From: Oceanobacter mangrovi
GTDB lineage: Bacteria > Pseudomonadota > Gammaproteobacteria > Pseudomonadales > Oceanobacteraceae
Assembly: GCF_019740315.1 (NCBI RefSeq)
Contig: NZ_JAHXZR010000010.1
Span: forward strand, 124,001-188,000
Direction of reading: 5' to 3'
Length of the DNA: 64,000 bases
This document shows positions 1 to 8,119 of this stretch, in pieces (position 1 is the stretch's first letter; each line of letters begins with the position of its first letter). Position numbers and translations under genes: made by a program. Below the pieces are notes generated by a model. The model saw only the letters and a list, made by a program, of their open reading frames with translations, was not told the DNA's origin and did not search any database.

Positions 1-1215
1 TACAACGAAGCGCTGGCGCTGGTGAGTATCGACATCGATAACTTCAAGGAAATCAACGACAGCCTCGGCCACAGCGCGGGTGATTTTCTGCTCCAGAAAG
101 TCGCCAGTCGGCTGGCCCATCAAATGGGCTCACGCGACTCAATTGCCCGTCTTTCCGGCGATAACTTTATTGTGCTGTTGAACTGTGCTGACCACCACAA
201 AGCGGGTAGCCGGGCCATCGAGCTGCTGCAAGGCATCGACCAGCCGGTTTGGATGAATGACATTGAACTGAACGTTACCGCTTCCGCTGGTATCGCGCTC
301 TACCCGGACGACGGCCAGACCCTTGAGGCCCTGATGATGTGTGCTGAAGCGGCCATGTATCAGGCCAAGCAGAACGGCAAAAACACCTATCGGTTCTTCT
401 CGCCGGATATGCATGCCCAGGCCAGCCGCAGCCTGTATCTGGCCAATGCCCTCAAACACGCCCGTGAACGCGACCAGCTGTATCTGACCTACCAGCCACA
501 GGCCAATCTGAAAACCGGCAAACTGGTCGGCGCTGAGGTCTTGTTACGCTGGCAGCACCCGGAAATGGGACTGATCTCACCAGCGGAGTTTATTCCACTG
601 GCAGAAACCAACGGCCTGATTCTACCGATCACCGACTGGGTCTTACGTACTGCCTGCCGACAGCTAAAGATATGGCAACAACAGGGCATGCCAGAGCTGG
701 TGCTGGCGGTGAATATTTCGGCGGTGCAGTTCTCTCGCCCCGGCTTGCGTGACAGCCTGCTGCGAGTGCTCAGTGAGGAAGGTATAGAACCACGTCATAT
801 CGAGGTGGAATTAACCGAAGTTGTGGCGCTGGCGGACCCTGAAGGTGCCATGCAAACCATGACCGAATTGAAAGAAGCCGGTTTTCATCTGGCCATTGAT
901 GACTTCGGTACCGGCTATTCGAGCATGAGTTACCTGAAGCGCTTTGATGTCGACAAGCTGAAAATCGACCAGTCGTTTATTCGGGATCTGGAAAGCAGCC
1001 GAGATGATCAGGCGATTGTGCAAGCGATCAGCCAGATTGCCGATACACTGGGCATGACCTCCATTGCCGAGGGCGTGGAAACCCCGGAACAGCTGCAACT
1101 GCTGAAAAACAGTGGCTGCAAACAGTTGCAAGGCTTCCATTACAGCAAGCCGCTGACCGCCGAAGATTTCGCAGCCTTTGTGTTCAGTAAACCCAAACTC
1201 GACAGCGGATTTTAG
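1..1215 (+). CDS. GGDEF-EAL protein, 5' end outside window
   Basis: This is the C-terminal part of a cyclic-di-GMP signalling protein. The frame is open from base 1, so the start and any sensor domain lie upstream. Numbering from base 1, the GGDEF signature is degenerate (S52-G-D-N-F56), which suggests no diguanylate cyclase activity. The EAL phosphodiesterase domain looks complete: E179-V-L-L-R183, the N-I-S segment, the E-L-T-E segment, DDFGTGYSS, a K-I-D-Q segment, A-E-G-V-E and the final Q-G-F. These residues normally bind metal and hydrolyse c-di-GMP to pGpG. I infer a phosphodiesterase with a regulatory or inactive GGDEF domain acting at the inner membrane or in the cytoplasm. No operon partner follows on this strand. 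Confidence 0.93.
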   Translation, partial: YNEALALVSIDIDNFKEINDSLGHSAGDFLLQKVASRLAHQMGSRDSIARLSGDNFIVLLNCADHHKAGSRAIELLQGIDQPVWMNDIELNVTASAGIALYPDDGQTLEALMMCAEAAMYQAKQNGKNTYRFFSPDMHAQASRSLYLANALKHARERDQLYLTYQPQANLKTGKLVGAEVLLRWQHPEMGLISPAEFIPLAETNGLILPITDWVLRTACRQLKIWQQQGMPELVLAVNISAVQFSRPGLRDSLLRVLSEEGIEPRHIEVELTEVVALADPEGAMQTMTELKEAGFHLAIDDFGTGYSSMSYLKRFDVDKLKIDQSFIRDLESSRDDQAIVQAISQIADTLGMTSIAEGVETPEQLQLLKNSGCKQLQGFHYSKPLTAEDFAAFVFSKPKLDSGF

Positions 1216-1234
1216 AGCGTCTGAATACACCGTC

Positions 1235-1352
1235 GTCCTGAACTTGCTTCAGGACCCATACAACAATGAATTTCTCGATGACGCCTGACGAACTGCTCAC
1301 TCACCAGGCCGGAGCGCAGGCGTCTCGCCTGCAAGTGGGCGAAACGCCCACT
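1235..1352. repeat. Cluster of three perfect hairpins in a gene gap
   Basis: The 172-bp gap between two convergent genes holds three perfect stem-loops: 1235-1242 with 1248-1255, 1316-1322 with 1326-1332 and 1334-1341 with 1345-1352. The last two adjoin. None is followed by a clear T-tract, so they look more like an interspersed intergenic repeat than a classical terminator, although they may also stop transcription from either side. Confidence 0.55.
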
Positions 1353-1387
1353 CTCCAGCTACCAGCTTGATCATTTCCCACCCTGCA

Positions 1388-2872
1388 TCAGCTATTCAGC
1401 CGCTGCTTGGCCAGCTGTGCCACCAGCTGTCCCAGCGTTTTCATCGCCTGCTCCAGTTTGTCACTCCAGGGCACCGCAATGTTCAGGCGAATGTATTGGT
1501 CAAAGCGGTCGCTGTTGGAGAACAGGGTTCCCGGTACAATCGCGATCGACCGTTCCCGCGCCAGATGATAGAGCTGGGCAGAATCGACGCCATCCGGCAG
1601 CTGAATCCACAAACAATAACCGCCGTTGGGGCAGGAAATCAGCGTGTCCTCGGGGAAGAAACGGCGGATCTCCTGTTTGAAGCGATTAAAATTATCGGTA
1701 ATCGTCTGCCGCAACTTACGCAGATGACGGTCGTAGTGGCCGTTCTGCAAGTAGGAGTGCACCGCGAACTGCGAGATGGTACAGGCCGAGAAAGTCGTGA
1801 AGGTTTGCTCTTTCACTACCTGCCGGAAGTGACGTCCAGGCAGGCACCAACCAAGCCGCAACCCCGGTGACAGGGTTTTCGAGAACGAGCTGCAGTACAT
1901 CACCCGGCCGTCGGTATCCCAGGATTTCAGCGACGAGTGAGCCCCATCAGCCGTGGTGGAATCACCGCCTTTGGGGCCGATAAAAGCCAATTCACCATAG
2001 ATATCGTCTTCCAGTAAATCAATGTCATGACGGCGTGCCAGCTTCACCAGCTGTTTCTGCCGGGCGACCGGAATCACCGAACCGTGTGGGTTGGAAAAAC
2101 GTGCGGTCAGCAGTACCAGCTTGATCGGCCACTGGGTCAACGCCAGTTCCAGTGCTTCAACACTGATACCGGTTTGTGGGTCGGTCGGAATCTCCAGCAC
2201 CTTCAGGCCCAGCAAATCAGCCAGCTGTAAAAAGCCGTAATAACAGGGGGATTCCACGGCGATCAGATCACCAGGTTCGGTCGCTGCCCGCAAACACAGG
2301 GTCAGGGCTTCGACACAACCGTGGGTAACAACGATTTCACTGGCGCTGCAATGCACGCCGGTGTCCCGCATCCGCACCGCCAGCTGTTGACGCAACGGCA
2401 TATAGCCGGGCGAAAACTGATACGCCAGGGTTTCGTGCATCTGATAACGGCTGACCTTCTGGAAGTGCTGTTGCAGCTGCCGGTGTGGCATCAGGCTGGC
2501 GTCACCAACGGTGGCCCCCAGATTCACCATGCTGGGCAGTTTGATTTCTTCCAGCAAGCCGGTAATCAGATCTGCCTTGGTGACTTCTGCCGGTGTTTCT
2601 TCCGGCTGGGACACTGGCAATCTTGGCTCCTCGCCACCTGCAGTACTGGATCGAACGTAATAGCCCGACTGTGGTTTGGCGCGCAGCCAGCCCTGATCTT
2701 CCAGCCAGGCATAAGCCTGCGACACGGTGGAAATACTAATGCCCTTCAGATTACTCATCTTGCGCACACTGGGTAGCTTATGGCCTACCGGGTAGACGCC
2801 TGTCTGAATATCAGCGGCGAGACCGTCGGCCAGTTGCAGGTAAAGCGGCTTTTCCAGTGTACGTTCCAACAT
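1388..2872 (-). CDS. MocR-type GntR/aminotransferase regulator
   Basis: A transcription regulator of the MocR subfamily (494 aa). Residues 1-75 form a GntR winged helix (PLYLQLADGL, then LPSVRKMS and STVSQAYAWLEDQGWL). The rest is a fold-type I aminotransferase-like domain that binds PLP, with Lys332 in S-F-S-K-T-L-S-P-G and an upstream N-P-H-G and D-D-I-Y. The start at 2872 was preferred over an upstream in-frame codon because AAGGAA lies just 5' of it and because the GntR domain begins there. It is divergent from a small membrane protein gene at 3133, the usual arrangement for a MocR regulator and its target, so control of that gene is a reasonable inference. The effector is unknown. Confidence 0.92.
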   Translation of the reverse strand: MLERTLEKPLYLQLADGLAADIQTGVYPVGHKLPSVRKMSNLKGISISTVSQAYAWLEDQGWLRAKPQSGYYVRSSTAGGEEPRLPVSQPEETPAEVTKADLITGLLEEIKLPSMVNLGATVGDASLMPHRQLQQHFQKVSRYQMHETLAYQFSPGYMPLRQQLAVRMRDTGVHCSASEIVVTHGCVEALTLCLRAATEPGDLIAVESPCYYGFLQLADLLGLKVLEIPTDPQTGISVEALELALTQWPIKLVLLTARFSNPHGSVIPVARQKQLVKLARRHDIDLLEDDIYGELAFIGPKGGDSTTADGAHSSLKSWDTDGRVMYCSSFSKTLSPGLRLGWCLPGRHFRQVVKEQTFTTFSACTISQFAVHSYLQNGHYDRHLRKLRQTITDNFNRFKQEIRRFFPEDTLISCPNGGYCLWIQLPDGVDSAQLYHLARERSIAIVPGTLFSNSDRFDQYIRLNIAVPWSDKLEQAMKTLGQLVAQLAKQRLNS

Positions 2873-3132
2873 GATGATTTCCTTCCGGGTTCCTTCTATT
2901 AGAGGGCGAAATAACTGACAGGGGCTCCTGACACTACAAGGTAGAGTATCAACAAGCATACTCTGCGCCCATTCTGGCCAACCAGTACAGTTTTCGTGTT
3001 TTTGACCAGCTCAGTAACTGTTACGCCGCATCTGTACTGCCTATTCGCTGGTGATCTGCGGCTAATCAGAATCACGGCTGACAGGCATTCTGTTATGACA
3101 AATCCCCATCGCTGCTCATCAAGGAGGGCACC

Positions 3133-3726
3133 ATGACAGATTCACTGCTTACATCATTGTCCCGGCAAAACCAGTTTAACGGTCTGAAACACCGTAAGCT
3201 GAATGGCATGGTCCGCCTGGCAGCGAGTATTGGTGTGATGGCGATTGGCGGCTGGCTGGCGCTGGACGGTTATTCACCGACCTCACTGGCCTTTGGCTCG
3301 GCCACCCTGGCCGCTGTGATCGCGCTGTTGTGGATGTCGATCAACGGCTGGGAATTTCCGGCGGCGGTCAACTGGCCATGGCTGACCATCAGTGCCTTGC
3401 TCGGTGGTTTATTGCTGCCGCTGGCAACGGTACTGGCGATCACCGGTTTATCCATTGGCTGGGCGCTGGTCGCCGTGACCGCCCTGGCGATCAGCCGTCA
3501 GTTGGGTGCCCAACTGCTGCTGTTCCGCAGCACTGTCGCCATGGTGGCCTGGAATCTGTTGATTGCTGCTCCAGCCAGTGCGCTGCTGTTTGGCCAGTCG
3601 CTCGGCCATGAAACCAGCCTTGCCAGCGATCCATTGGCGCTGGCTGGTATCGCCATCGCCGCCGTTGGTCTGGTGCTGTTCTGGTATCAGCTGTGGAACG
3701 CTAACCGTCGGTTGACTGCTCGTTAG
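3133..3726 (+). CDS. Small polytopic membrane protein
   Basis: A 197-residue hydrophobic protein with about five or six predicted transmembrane segments (roughly residues 28-45, 52-70, 80-105, 107-120, 132-150 and 165-185) and short loops. A strong Shine-Dalgarno (AAGGAGGG) precedes ATG 3133. I do not recognise the family with confidence. The size and helix count recall half of an EamA/DMT-type exporter, but no diagnostic motif is visible. It is divergent from the MocR regulator gene, so it may be the regulated transporter. A C-rich/G-rich stem (3744-3774) follows. Confidence 0.7.
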   Translation: MTDSLLTSLSRQNQFNGLKHRKLNGMVRLAASIGVMAIGGWLALDGYSPTSLAFGSATLAAVIALLWMSINGWEFPAAVNWPWLTISALLGGLLLPLATVLAITGLSIGWALVAVTALAISRQLGAQLLLFRSTVAMVAWNLLIAAPASALLFGQSLGHETSLASDPLALAGIAIAAVGLVLFWYQLWNANRRLTAR

Positions 3727-3743
3727 CGGCCAAACCTGTCCAG

Positions 3744-3774
3744 CCCCTGCGTATCAGAAACCTGTGCGCAGGGG
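3744..3774. terminator. Stem-loop between convergent genes
   Basis: An 8-bp stem, CCCCTGCG (3744-3751) with CGCAGGGG (3767-3774), lies between the convergent membrane protein gene and the motor operon. No long T-tract is present, so bidirectional terminator activity is only inferred. Confidence 0.4.
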
Positions 3775-3812
3775 CAAACATGCCTTGCCCAATCTGCGAT
3801 ATCAACAGCCTG

Positions 3813-4316
3813 TTATTCTCCCCACTGCTGGGGAAATTCCCGGAAAAACGCCTCCAACCGGAACTCGCGGCTGACCTGCTCGGCAAAATCCACCCGCCGA
3901 ATCCTGCGACTGTCGATGCCCTGATAACCGACCTCAGCCAGGCAAGCCATACAGATTTTCGGTGCTTCGCCATCCTTCAATGGCGGCATGGCCGTCACCG
4001 TACTGACTCTGACCAGCTGATTCGAATGACGCCACTGATTAACCTGATCACAGGCGGCGACATGCCACTGGCCCGCGCCGTTGCCATCCTCTCGCAATAA
4101 CCAGATACGACGGTTCTTTAACGCCAGCGTGCGGTCTTTCAGGACCAATAACTGACTCGCCGCCAGCGCTATGCCACTACTGGCCAACTGGCGTAGTTCC
4201 TGATGACTGAGATGACGCAGCGGGTCGTACAGGTCGAACGCGCCATCGTCGGTAGCGCCCATTGACTGTCGCAACTGTTGCCACACCAGATCATTGCTGA
4301 AATCAATCAGTTTCAT
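3813..4316 (-). CDS. Unrecognised third protein of the ZorAB-like operon
   Basis: A 167-residue protein of no family I recognise. It has no signal peptide or membrane segment. It starts M-K-L-I-D-F-S-N-D and carries a basic, Trp-containing middle (L-K-N-R-R-I-W-L-L-R, G-Q-W-H-V-A). A single CxxC (I-C-M-A-C-L) follows in the second half, then an R-R-I-R-R stretch. Its start codon overlaps the stop of the OmpA-domain gene by 4 bases (ATGA), so it is translationally coupled to the motor genes. It shows no HNH, helicase or EH-type motif as in the known Zorya effectors ZorC, ZorD or ZorE. I infer a cytoplasmic partner of the motor. Its function is unknown. Confidence 0.75.
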   Translation of the reverse strand: MKLIDFSNDLVWQQLRQSMGATDDGAFDLYDPLRHLSHQELRQLASSGIALAASQLLVLKDRTLALKNRRIWLLREDGNGAGQWHVAACDQVNQWRHSNQLVRVSTVTAMPPLKDGEAPKICMACLAEVGYQGIDSRRIRRVDFAEQVSREFRLEAFFREFPQQWGE

Positions 4317-5038
4317 GAGCCGTTCATCCGCTCCAGAATGGTGGCAATGCGGCCTTCAGCGTCGGTACGTACACGGAATTCCACCCGCTGCGAGGGTTCC
4401 GGCAGTTCGTTGCCACTGCTGTCACGCAGCACCTTGGCAGACGACAGACCGTTGGCTGTCAGGTGGGTTTTGAGCCAGCTCTTGTCATCCTGCATGGCGT
4501 CCAGCCCGAGCACAAAACCCAGCGTTGAACGGGTCCGCTGCTGCGACAGCGCCATGTTACGGATATAGGCTTCATCCGCCGTTCTGGCACCGGTCCAGCC
4601 CGATGAGGTATGACCTTCGATACGCACTTCAAGAATGTCATTGCGGTACGGATCGCCAGTAATAATACGGATATAACGCGGGAAGAAATCAGCTAACACC
4701 TGTTCAAACTCAGGCTTGAGATCAGCGTCCCCCTTGTCGAACAACACATCGGTGTTGTTGAAACGAAACGCCAGATCCTTGTCGAGCTCCGCTCCCCAGC
4801 GCTGCATATCCGCCTGAAATTCGGTCAGCAGGTCGTTGTAGAGCCGAATACGCAACTGATCGTACAGAATCGCCACGTCACGCACCTTGTTGCGCTCGGT
4901 TTCGACGTTGACCATGAACACCATCGACACCAGCATAAACACCATCATCAAGCCAGCCATCAGGTCGGCTACCGACAACCAGTGTGCTTCGCCTTCCGGT
5001 TTGCTGTCGCTGCCCAGCAGTTCGGCTTCATTGCTCAT
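4313..5038 (-). CDS. MotB/ZorB-like stator protein with OmpA domain
   Basis: A 241-aa inner-membrane protein with one N-terminal helix (about 20-42) and a periplasmic OmpA-like peptidoglycan-binding domain (about 95-235). The helix begins W-L-S-V-A-D25-L-M-A-G-L. Asp25 sits where MotB and ZorB carry the proton-accepting aspartate. The OmpA domain shows V-L-F-D-K-G...L-K-P, V-R-I-E-G-H-T-S and N-M-A-L-S-Q-Q-R-T, the usual D/R-type peptidoglycan-binding segment, ending in R-V-E-F-R-V-R. It overlaps the upstream channel gene by 11 bases and the next gene by 4. With the channel it should form a 5:2-type proton-driven complex anchored in the cell wall. It is not flagellar, since no flagellar genes are nearby. 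ZorB-like is the best description, by architecture only. Confidence 0.85.
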   Translation of the reverse strand: MSNEAELLGSDSKPEGEAHWLSVADLMAGLMMVFMLVSMVFMVNVETERNKVRDVAILYDQLRIRLYNDLLTEFQADMQRWGAELDKDLAFRFNNTDVLFDKGDADLKPEFEQVLADFFPRYIRIITGDPYRNDILEVRIEGHTSSGWTGARTADEAYIRNMALSQQRTRSTLGFVLGLDAMQDDKSWLKTHLTANGLSSAKVLRDSSGNELPEPSQRVEFRVRTDAEGRIATILERMNGS

Positions 5039-6323
5039 TCACACGCTCCGCCGCCTGCACCAGCCGTTGCAGTTTGTCGGTCAACGGGCCGTAGTCAGAG
5101 ACAAACTTCTCCGACAGCGCGCTGAGCTGAATACCCAGCGACTTCAGTGCCTTGTTCAGCTCGGCTTCGAGGCTTTCGTCCAGCACCACAAACTGACGCT
5201 CGACCCGCTCGCCCAGTTTCTGCAACTGATAGAGGCTTTGCTGTTGCTGGTTCTGAATCTGCTCCTGGGTCACGGCCAGCTGTTGCTGCCACTGCTGTTG
5301 CAGGTTCAGCTGCGACTCGCTCAATTCCGTACTGAGCCAGTTTTGCTGTTGCTCCACCGCTGTTGCCATGCCCTGGGTGAGGCTCAAAACCCGTTGCTCC
5401 AGCTGCGGCAAACCATCAGCTGCGCTGCTGATCAAACCAGCCAGGCTGCCGAGCTGCTGTTGCAAACTGTCACGCTGGGTTTCCATCGCCGACAGCAGTT
5501 CTTCCAGCGAAGCCGAAATACCGTTGAAGGCATTGGCATGGCGAACCATATATTCAAAGGCATCGCAGGCGACTTTCATCGATTCGGCACCGCGCTGCTG
5601 CTCGTTGATCAGCTCGGTAATCTGGCCCTTGTAGCTCTTTTGCCACTCCAGCATCGAAATGACCGATTCGTTCAGACGTTTGAAGTTATCGCCGTACTGT
5701 TCGTTGATCTTGGTGTTGAACTCGGTCATTACCATCTCAATGGCTTCGACCAACGCACGGGCGTTAGCCTCTGCCATACGTTCCTGATAGTTCTCTAACG
5801 AGTGATTGATTTGCTCTAGTTCGCCCATCAGCGCCTGATGCTGGCGATCACTCTGGCTGGCCAGTGCAGTTTGCAATGCGTGCAGCGCGGCAACCGGATT
5901 GCTGTCGCGCGCCAACTGGTTGGTTTCCGAAACCGATAGCCGAATCTTGTCGAGCGCCGCCAGCAGGTCAGCAATGGTCGCCCCCTGCTGTTTGGCCGCT
6001 ACGGCCGTAAGCTGGCCAATCGCACCACGCACCTTGATAGTCAGCGCGCCAAACAGGCCCACAATTGACGACCAGAAGGCGGTTTTCAGACCTTCCATCA
6101 AGGTCGGTACACTGGCCTGGATATCCGAGGTGTCGAACTCCGACAACCCCAGTGCTACCCCCAGAAAGGTGCCGAAAATACCCAGCGAGGTGAGGATATT
6201 GGGGCCAACATCGAGCGTACGTGCACTGAACCGATAGAGGTGAAAAAACGCCGTCAGTACTGCGATCACGGCCATTAACACCAGCGTCCAGCCGGACAGG
6301 GATTCCATCATGAAGCAACTCAT
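5028..6323 (-). CDS. MotA/ZorA-like proton channel with coiled-coil tail
   Basis: A 431-aa protein. The N-terminal third has three hydrophobic helices (about 12-32, 45-65 and 85-105). The second and third, S-L-G-I-F-G-T-F-L-G-V and F-W-S-S-I-V-G-L-F-G, match the MotA/TolQ/ExbB channel core. The remaining 320 residues are Gln/Glu/Leu-rich and predicted to be a long coiled coil, comparable to but shorter than the cytoplasmic tail of Zorya ZorA. The start is uncertain: ATG 6323 lies inside an inverted repeat and has no clear Shine-Dalgarno, and ATGs at 6311 and 6308 are alternatives. It is the first gene of a coupled operon with the OmpA-domain protein. It probably uses the proton gradient to rotate or deform the tail. 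Confidence 0.84.
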   Translation of the reverse strand: MSCFMMESLSGWTLVLMAVIAVLTAFFHLYRFSARTLDVGPNILTSLGIFGTFLGVALGLSEFDTSDIQASVPTLMEGLKTAFWSSIVGLFGALTIKVRGAIGQLTAVAAKQQGATIADLLAALDKIRLSVSETNQLARDSNPVAALHALQTALASQSDRQHQALMGELEQINHSLENYQERMAEANARALVEAIEMVMTEFNTKINEQYGDNFKRLNESVISMLEWQKSYKGQITELINEQQRGAESMKVACDAFEYMVRHANAFNGISASLEELLSAMETQRDSLQQQLGSLAGLISSAADGLPQLEQRVLSLTQGMATAVEQQQNWLSTELSESQLNLQQQWQQQLAVTQEQIQNQQQQSLYQLQKLGERVERQFVVLDESLEAELNKALKSLGIQLSALSEKFVSDYGPLTDKLQRLVQAAERVNEQ

Positions 6324-6346
6324 ACAATCAGTGATTTTGTATGAGT
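6318..6346 (-). promoter_or_regulatory. Inverted repeat over the motor operon start
   Basis: A perfect 10-bp inverted repeat, ACTCATACAA (6318-6327) and TTGTATGAGT (6337-6346), with a 9-base spacer. One arm contains the outermost ATG of the channel gene. It could be a dimeric repressor operator, or an mRNA hairpin that hides the start codon. Confidence 0.6.
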
Positions 6347-6486
6347 CTAGTCCATGCTGACTTTTTTGCGCCTTTCCCCCTTGGGCTTACCAAGCGTCAT
6401 CAATGACGGCTTTAATTCTTGCCAAACATAGAGACTGACGGAATGATGACAAGACTAACGTCTATTGAATAAAGCAAGGAGCAAAC

Positions 6487-6807
6487 ATGCTGATCAGCAA
6501 TATGGAAGTGGTGCCAGGCAAACGCATCACCCAGCATCTGGGACTGGTACAAGGCAGCACCGTACGCGCCAAGCACGCCGGTAAAGACCTGATGGCCAGC
6601 CTCAAAAATATCTTTGGTGGCGAACTGCGCGGCTACACCGAACTGCTGTCCGAATCCCGCGATGAAGCCATGCAGCGGATGGAGCAGCAAGCCAAAACCC
6701 TCGGTGCCAACGCGATTCTCAACGTCCGTTTTTCAACCTCTTCAATTGCCGCAGGTGCATCTGAGCTGTTTGTTTATGGCAGCGCCGTGATTGTTGAGGA
6801 TCGCTGA
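6487..6807 (+). CDS. YbjQ/UPF0145 family protein
   Basis: A 106-residue protein matching the YbjQ (UPF0145, 'heavy-metal-binding domain') family almost end to end. The recognisable features are G-S-T-V-R-A near the N-terminus, the G-G-E-L-R-G-Y-T-E-L-L segment, S-R-D-E-A-M-Q-R-M and G-A-N-A-I-L-N-V-R-F, and the closing Y-G-S-A-V. The biochemical function of the family is not established; pentameric assemblies are known from structures. AAGGAG precedes ATG 6487. It is the first gene of a tight operon: its stop overlaps the start of a second YbjQ-domain gene (TGATG), which is followed by an M48 protease gene. Confidence 0.9.
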   Translation: MLISNMEVVPGKRITQHLGLVQGSTVRAKHAGKDLMASLKNIFGGELRGYTELLSESRDEAMQRMEQQAKTLGANAILNVRFSTSSIAAGASELFVYGSAVIVEDR

Positions 6808-7268
6808 TGGAACAGTTGATTTTTTTCCTGGTGCTGCTGGCACTGGGATACATTTTTGGCCGTCGGGCGGAAGCTCGCCATTACCGCAGTATCCATGAAC
6901 GCGAAGAGCTGTTACGCCAGCTGGTAGTGTTGCCGAACCGGGTACCGCCAACCGAGTTTCGCCATCATGACTCCCAGCTGGTCAGCGGTTCGGTGGTGAT
7001 TTCGGTCGACTACTTCAAAACCGTGGTCGCCGGTTTGCGCAATCTGGTCGGTGGTCGTATTGGCGCCTATGAAAGCCTGCTCGATCGAGGCCGTCGTGAA
7101 GCCATTCTGCGGATGCAGGAAGAAGCTCAGGTGCTCGGGGCAACGGCGATCATGAACCTGCGGGTCGAAACCAGCCGCATAGGCCAGAACGCCAGGCAAG
7201 GTCTGGGTTCGGTTGAAATGCTGGCTTATGGCACAGCCATGATTCCGCCCGCGGACCCTCGTTCATAA
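6807..7268 (+). CDS. Membrane-anchored YbjQ-domain protein
   Basis: A 153-residue protein with an N-terminal hydrophobic helix (about residues 3-16) and a linker, then a complete YbjQ-type domain (about 50-150). The domain has G-S-V-V-I-S-V-D-Y-F, G-G-R-I-G-A-Y-E-S-L-L, R-R-E-A-I-L-R-M and G-A-T-A-I-M-N-L-R-V. It is a paralogue of the preceding gene with an added membrane anchor. The start overlaps the preceding stop by one base, so the two are co-translated. The anchor suggests the YbjQ oligomer is tethered to the inner membrane, near the protease encoded next. Confidence 0.88.
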   Translation: MEQLIFFLVLLALGYIFGRRAEARHYRSIHEREELLRQLVVLPNRVPPTEFRHHDSQLVSGSVVISVDYFKTVVAGLRNLVGGRIGAYESLLDRGRREAILRMQEEAQVLGATAIMNLRVETSRIGQNARQGLGSVEMLAYGTAMIPPADPRS

Positions 7269-7270
7269 AG

Positions 7271-8119
7271 ATGGGCACGCCACTGCCAACCGGCAATCCC
7301 AAACTGCCAGACGAAATCAATAATGCCCATCAAGCGCCGGTGAAGGATTTCCTGATTCTGGCGTTCGGGCTGCTTGGCACTGTGGTGTTGGCAGCCCTGT
7401 TGTTGGGATGGAGCGCCAGCTGGCTGGCGCCATTGGTGCCTTATCAGTGGGAACGTGACTGGTTTGCTGCCAGCCCGGCTGCGGCTTCAATGCCTGAAAC
7501 GGCTGTTAGTCAAACGCCCGTTGATCCGCAAAGTCAGGCCTTGCAGCAACTGATGGATCAGCTATTACAAACCCAAAGCCAGCCATTACCCGTCGATGTG
7601 CATTATTTACCCGACATCCCGGAACCCAACGCCTTTGCAACCATCGGCGGCCACATCTTTGTCACGGCCGGATTATTGCGCAGCGTGTCGTCGGAAAATG
7701 CCCTGGCGATGGTATTGGCCCATGAATACGGCCATATACAGATGCGCCATCCGATCACGCTGGCACTGGAGCAAGCCACGCTTGGCCTGCTGCTGTCGCT
7801 GGTCGGCGGCGACCCAACCGGTTTCAGCCAATGGGGTGCTGGTTTGACCATGCTGTCGTTCAGCCGGGATATGGAACGGGATTCCGACCAACAGGCGTTA
7901 GCCATGTTGCAACAGCATTATGGCCACACGCTTGGTGCCGAGGAGTTTTTTGAAAAGATGTTAGAACAGCATGAGGAATCACGCTGGCAGGCAGTGTTCC
8001 AGACGCATCCGTTAACGTCGGAACGACTGGCTGCGATTAACGCCGCCAGTGCCTATGAGCAACAACAGCAGCAGCAACTAACGCCACTGCCGCAGGCTCT
8101 GCAGCCAGCTGCCGATTAA
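7271..8119 (+). CDS. M48-family membrane metalloprotease
   Basis: A 282-aa zinc protease of the M48 (HtpX/Oma1/BepA) group. One transmembrane helix lies at about residues 28-52. The catalytic motif is H151-E-Y-G-H155, and E202 in D-M-E-R-D-S is the expected third zinc ligand. The region around N-A-F-A-T-I-G-G-H-I-F-V is typical of M48 sequences. The C-terminus ends in a Gln-rich stretch after T-H-P-L-T-S-E-R. It lacks the TPR domain of BepA. It begins 2 bases after the second YbjQ gene, so a joint role is likely, probably membrane or envelope protein quality control. Its TAA overlaps the TAA of the convergent amidohydrolase gene (TTAA, 8116-8119). Confidence 0.92.
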   Translation: MGTPLPTGNPKLPDEINNAHQAPVKDFLILAFGLLGTVVLAALLLGWSASWLAPLVPYQWERDWFAASPAAASMPETAVSQTPVDPQSQALQQLMDQLLQTQSQPLPVDVHYLPDIPEPNAFATIGGHIFVTAGLLRSVSSENALAMVLAHEYGHIQMRHPITLALEQATLGLLLSLVGGDPTGFSQWGAGLTMLSFSRDMERDSDQQALAMLQQHYGHTLGAEEFFEKMLEQHEESRWQAVFQTHPLTSERLAAINAASAYEQQQQQQLTPLPQALQPAAD

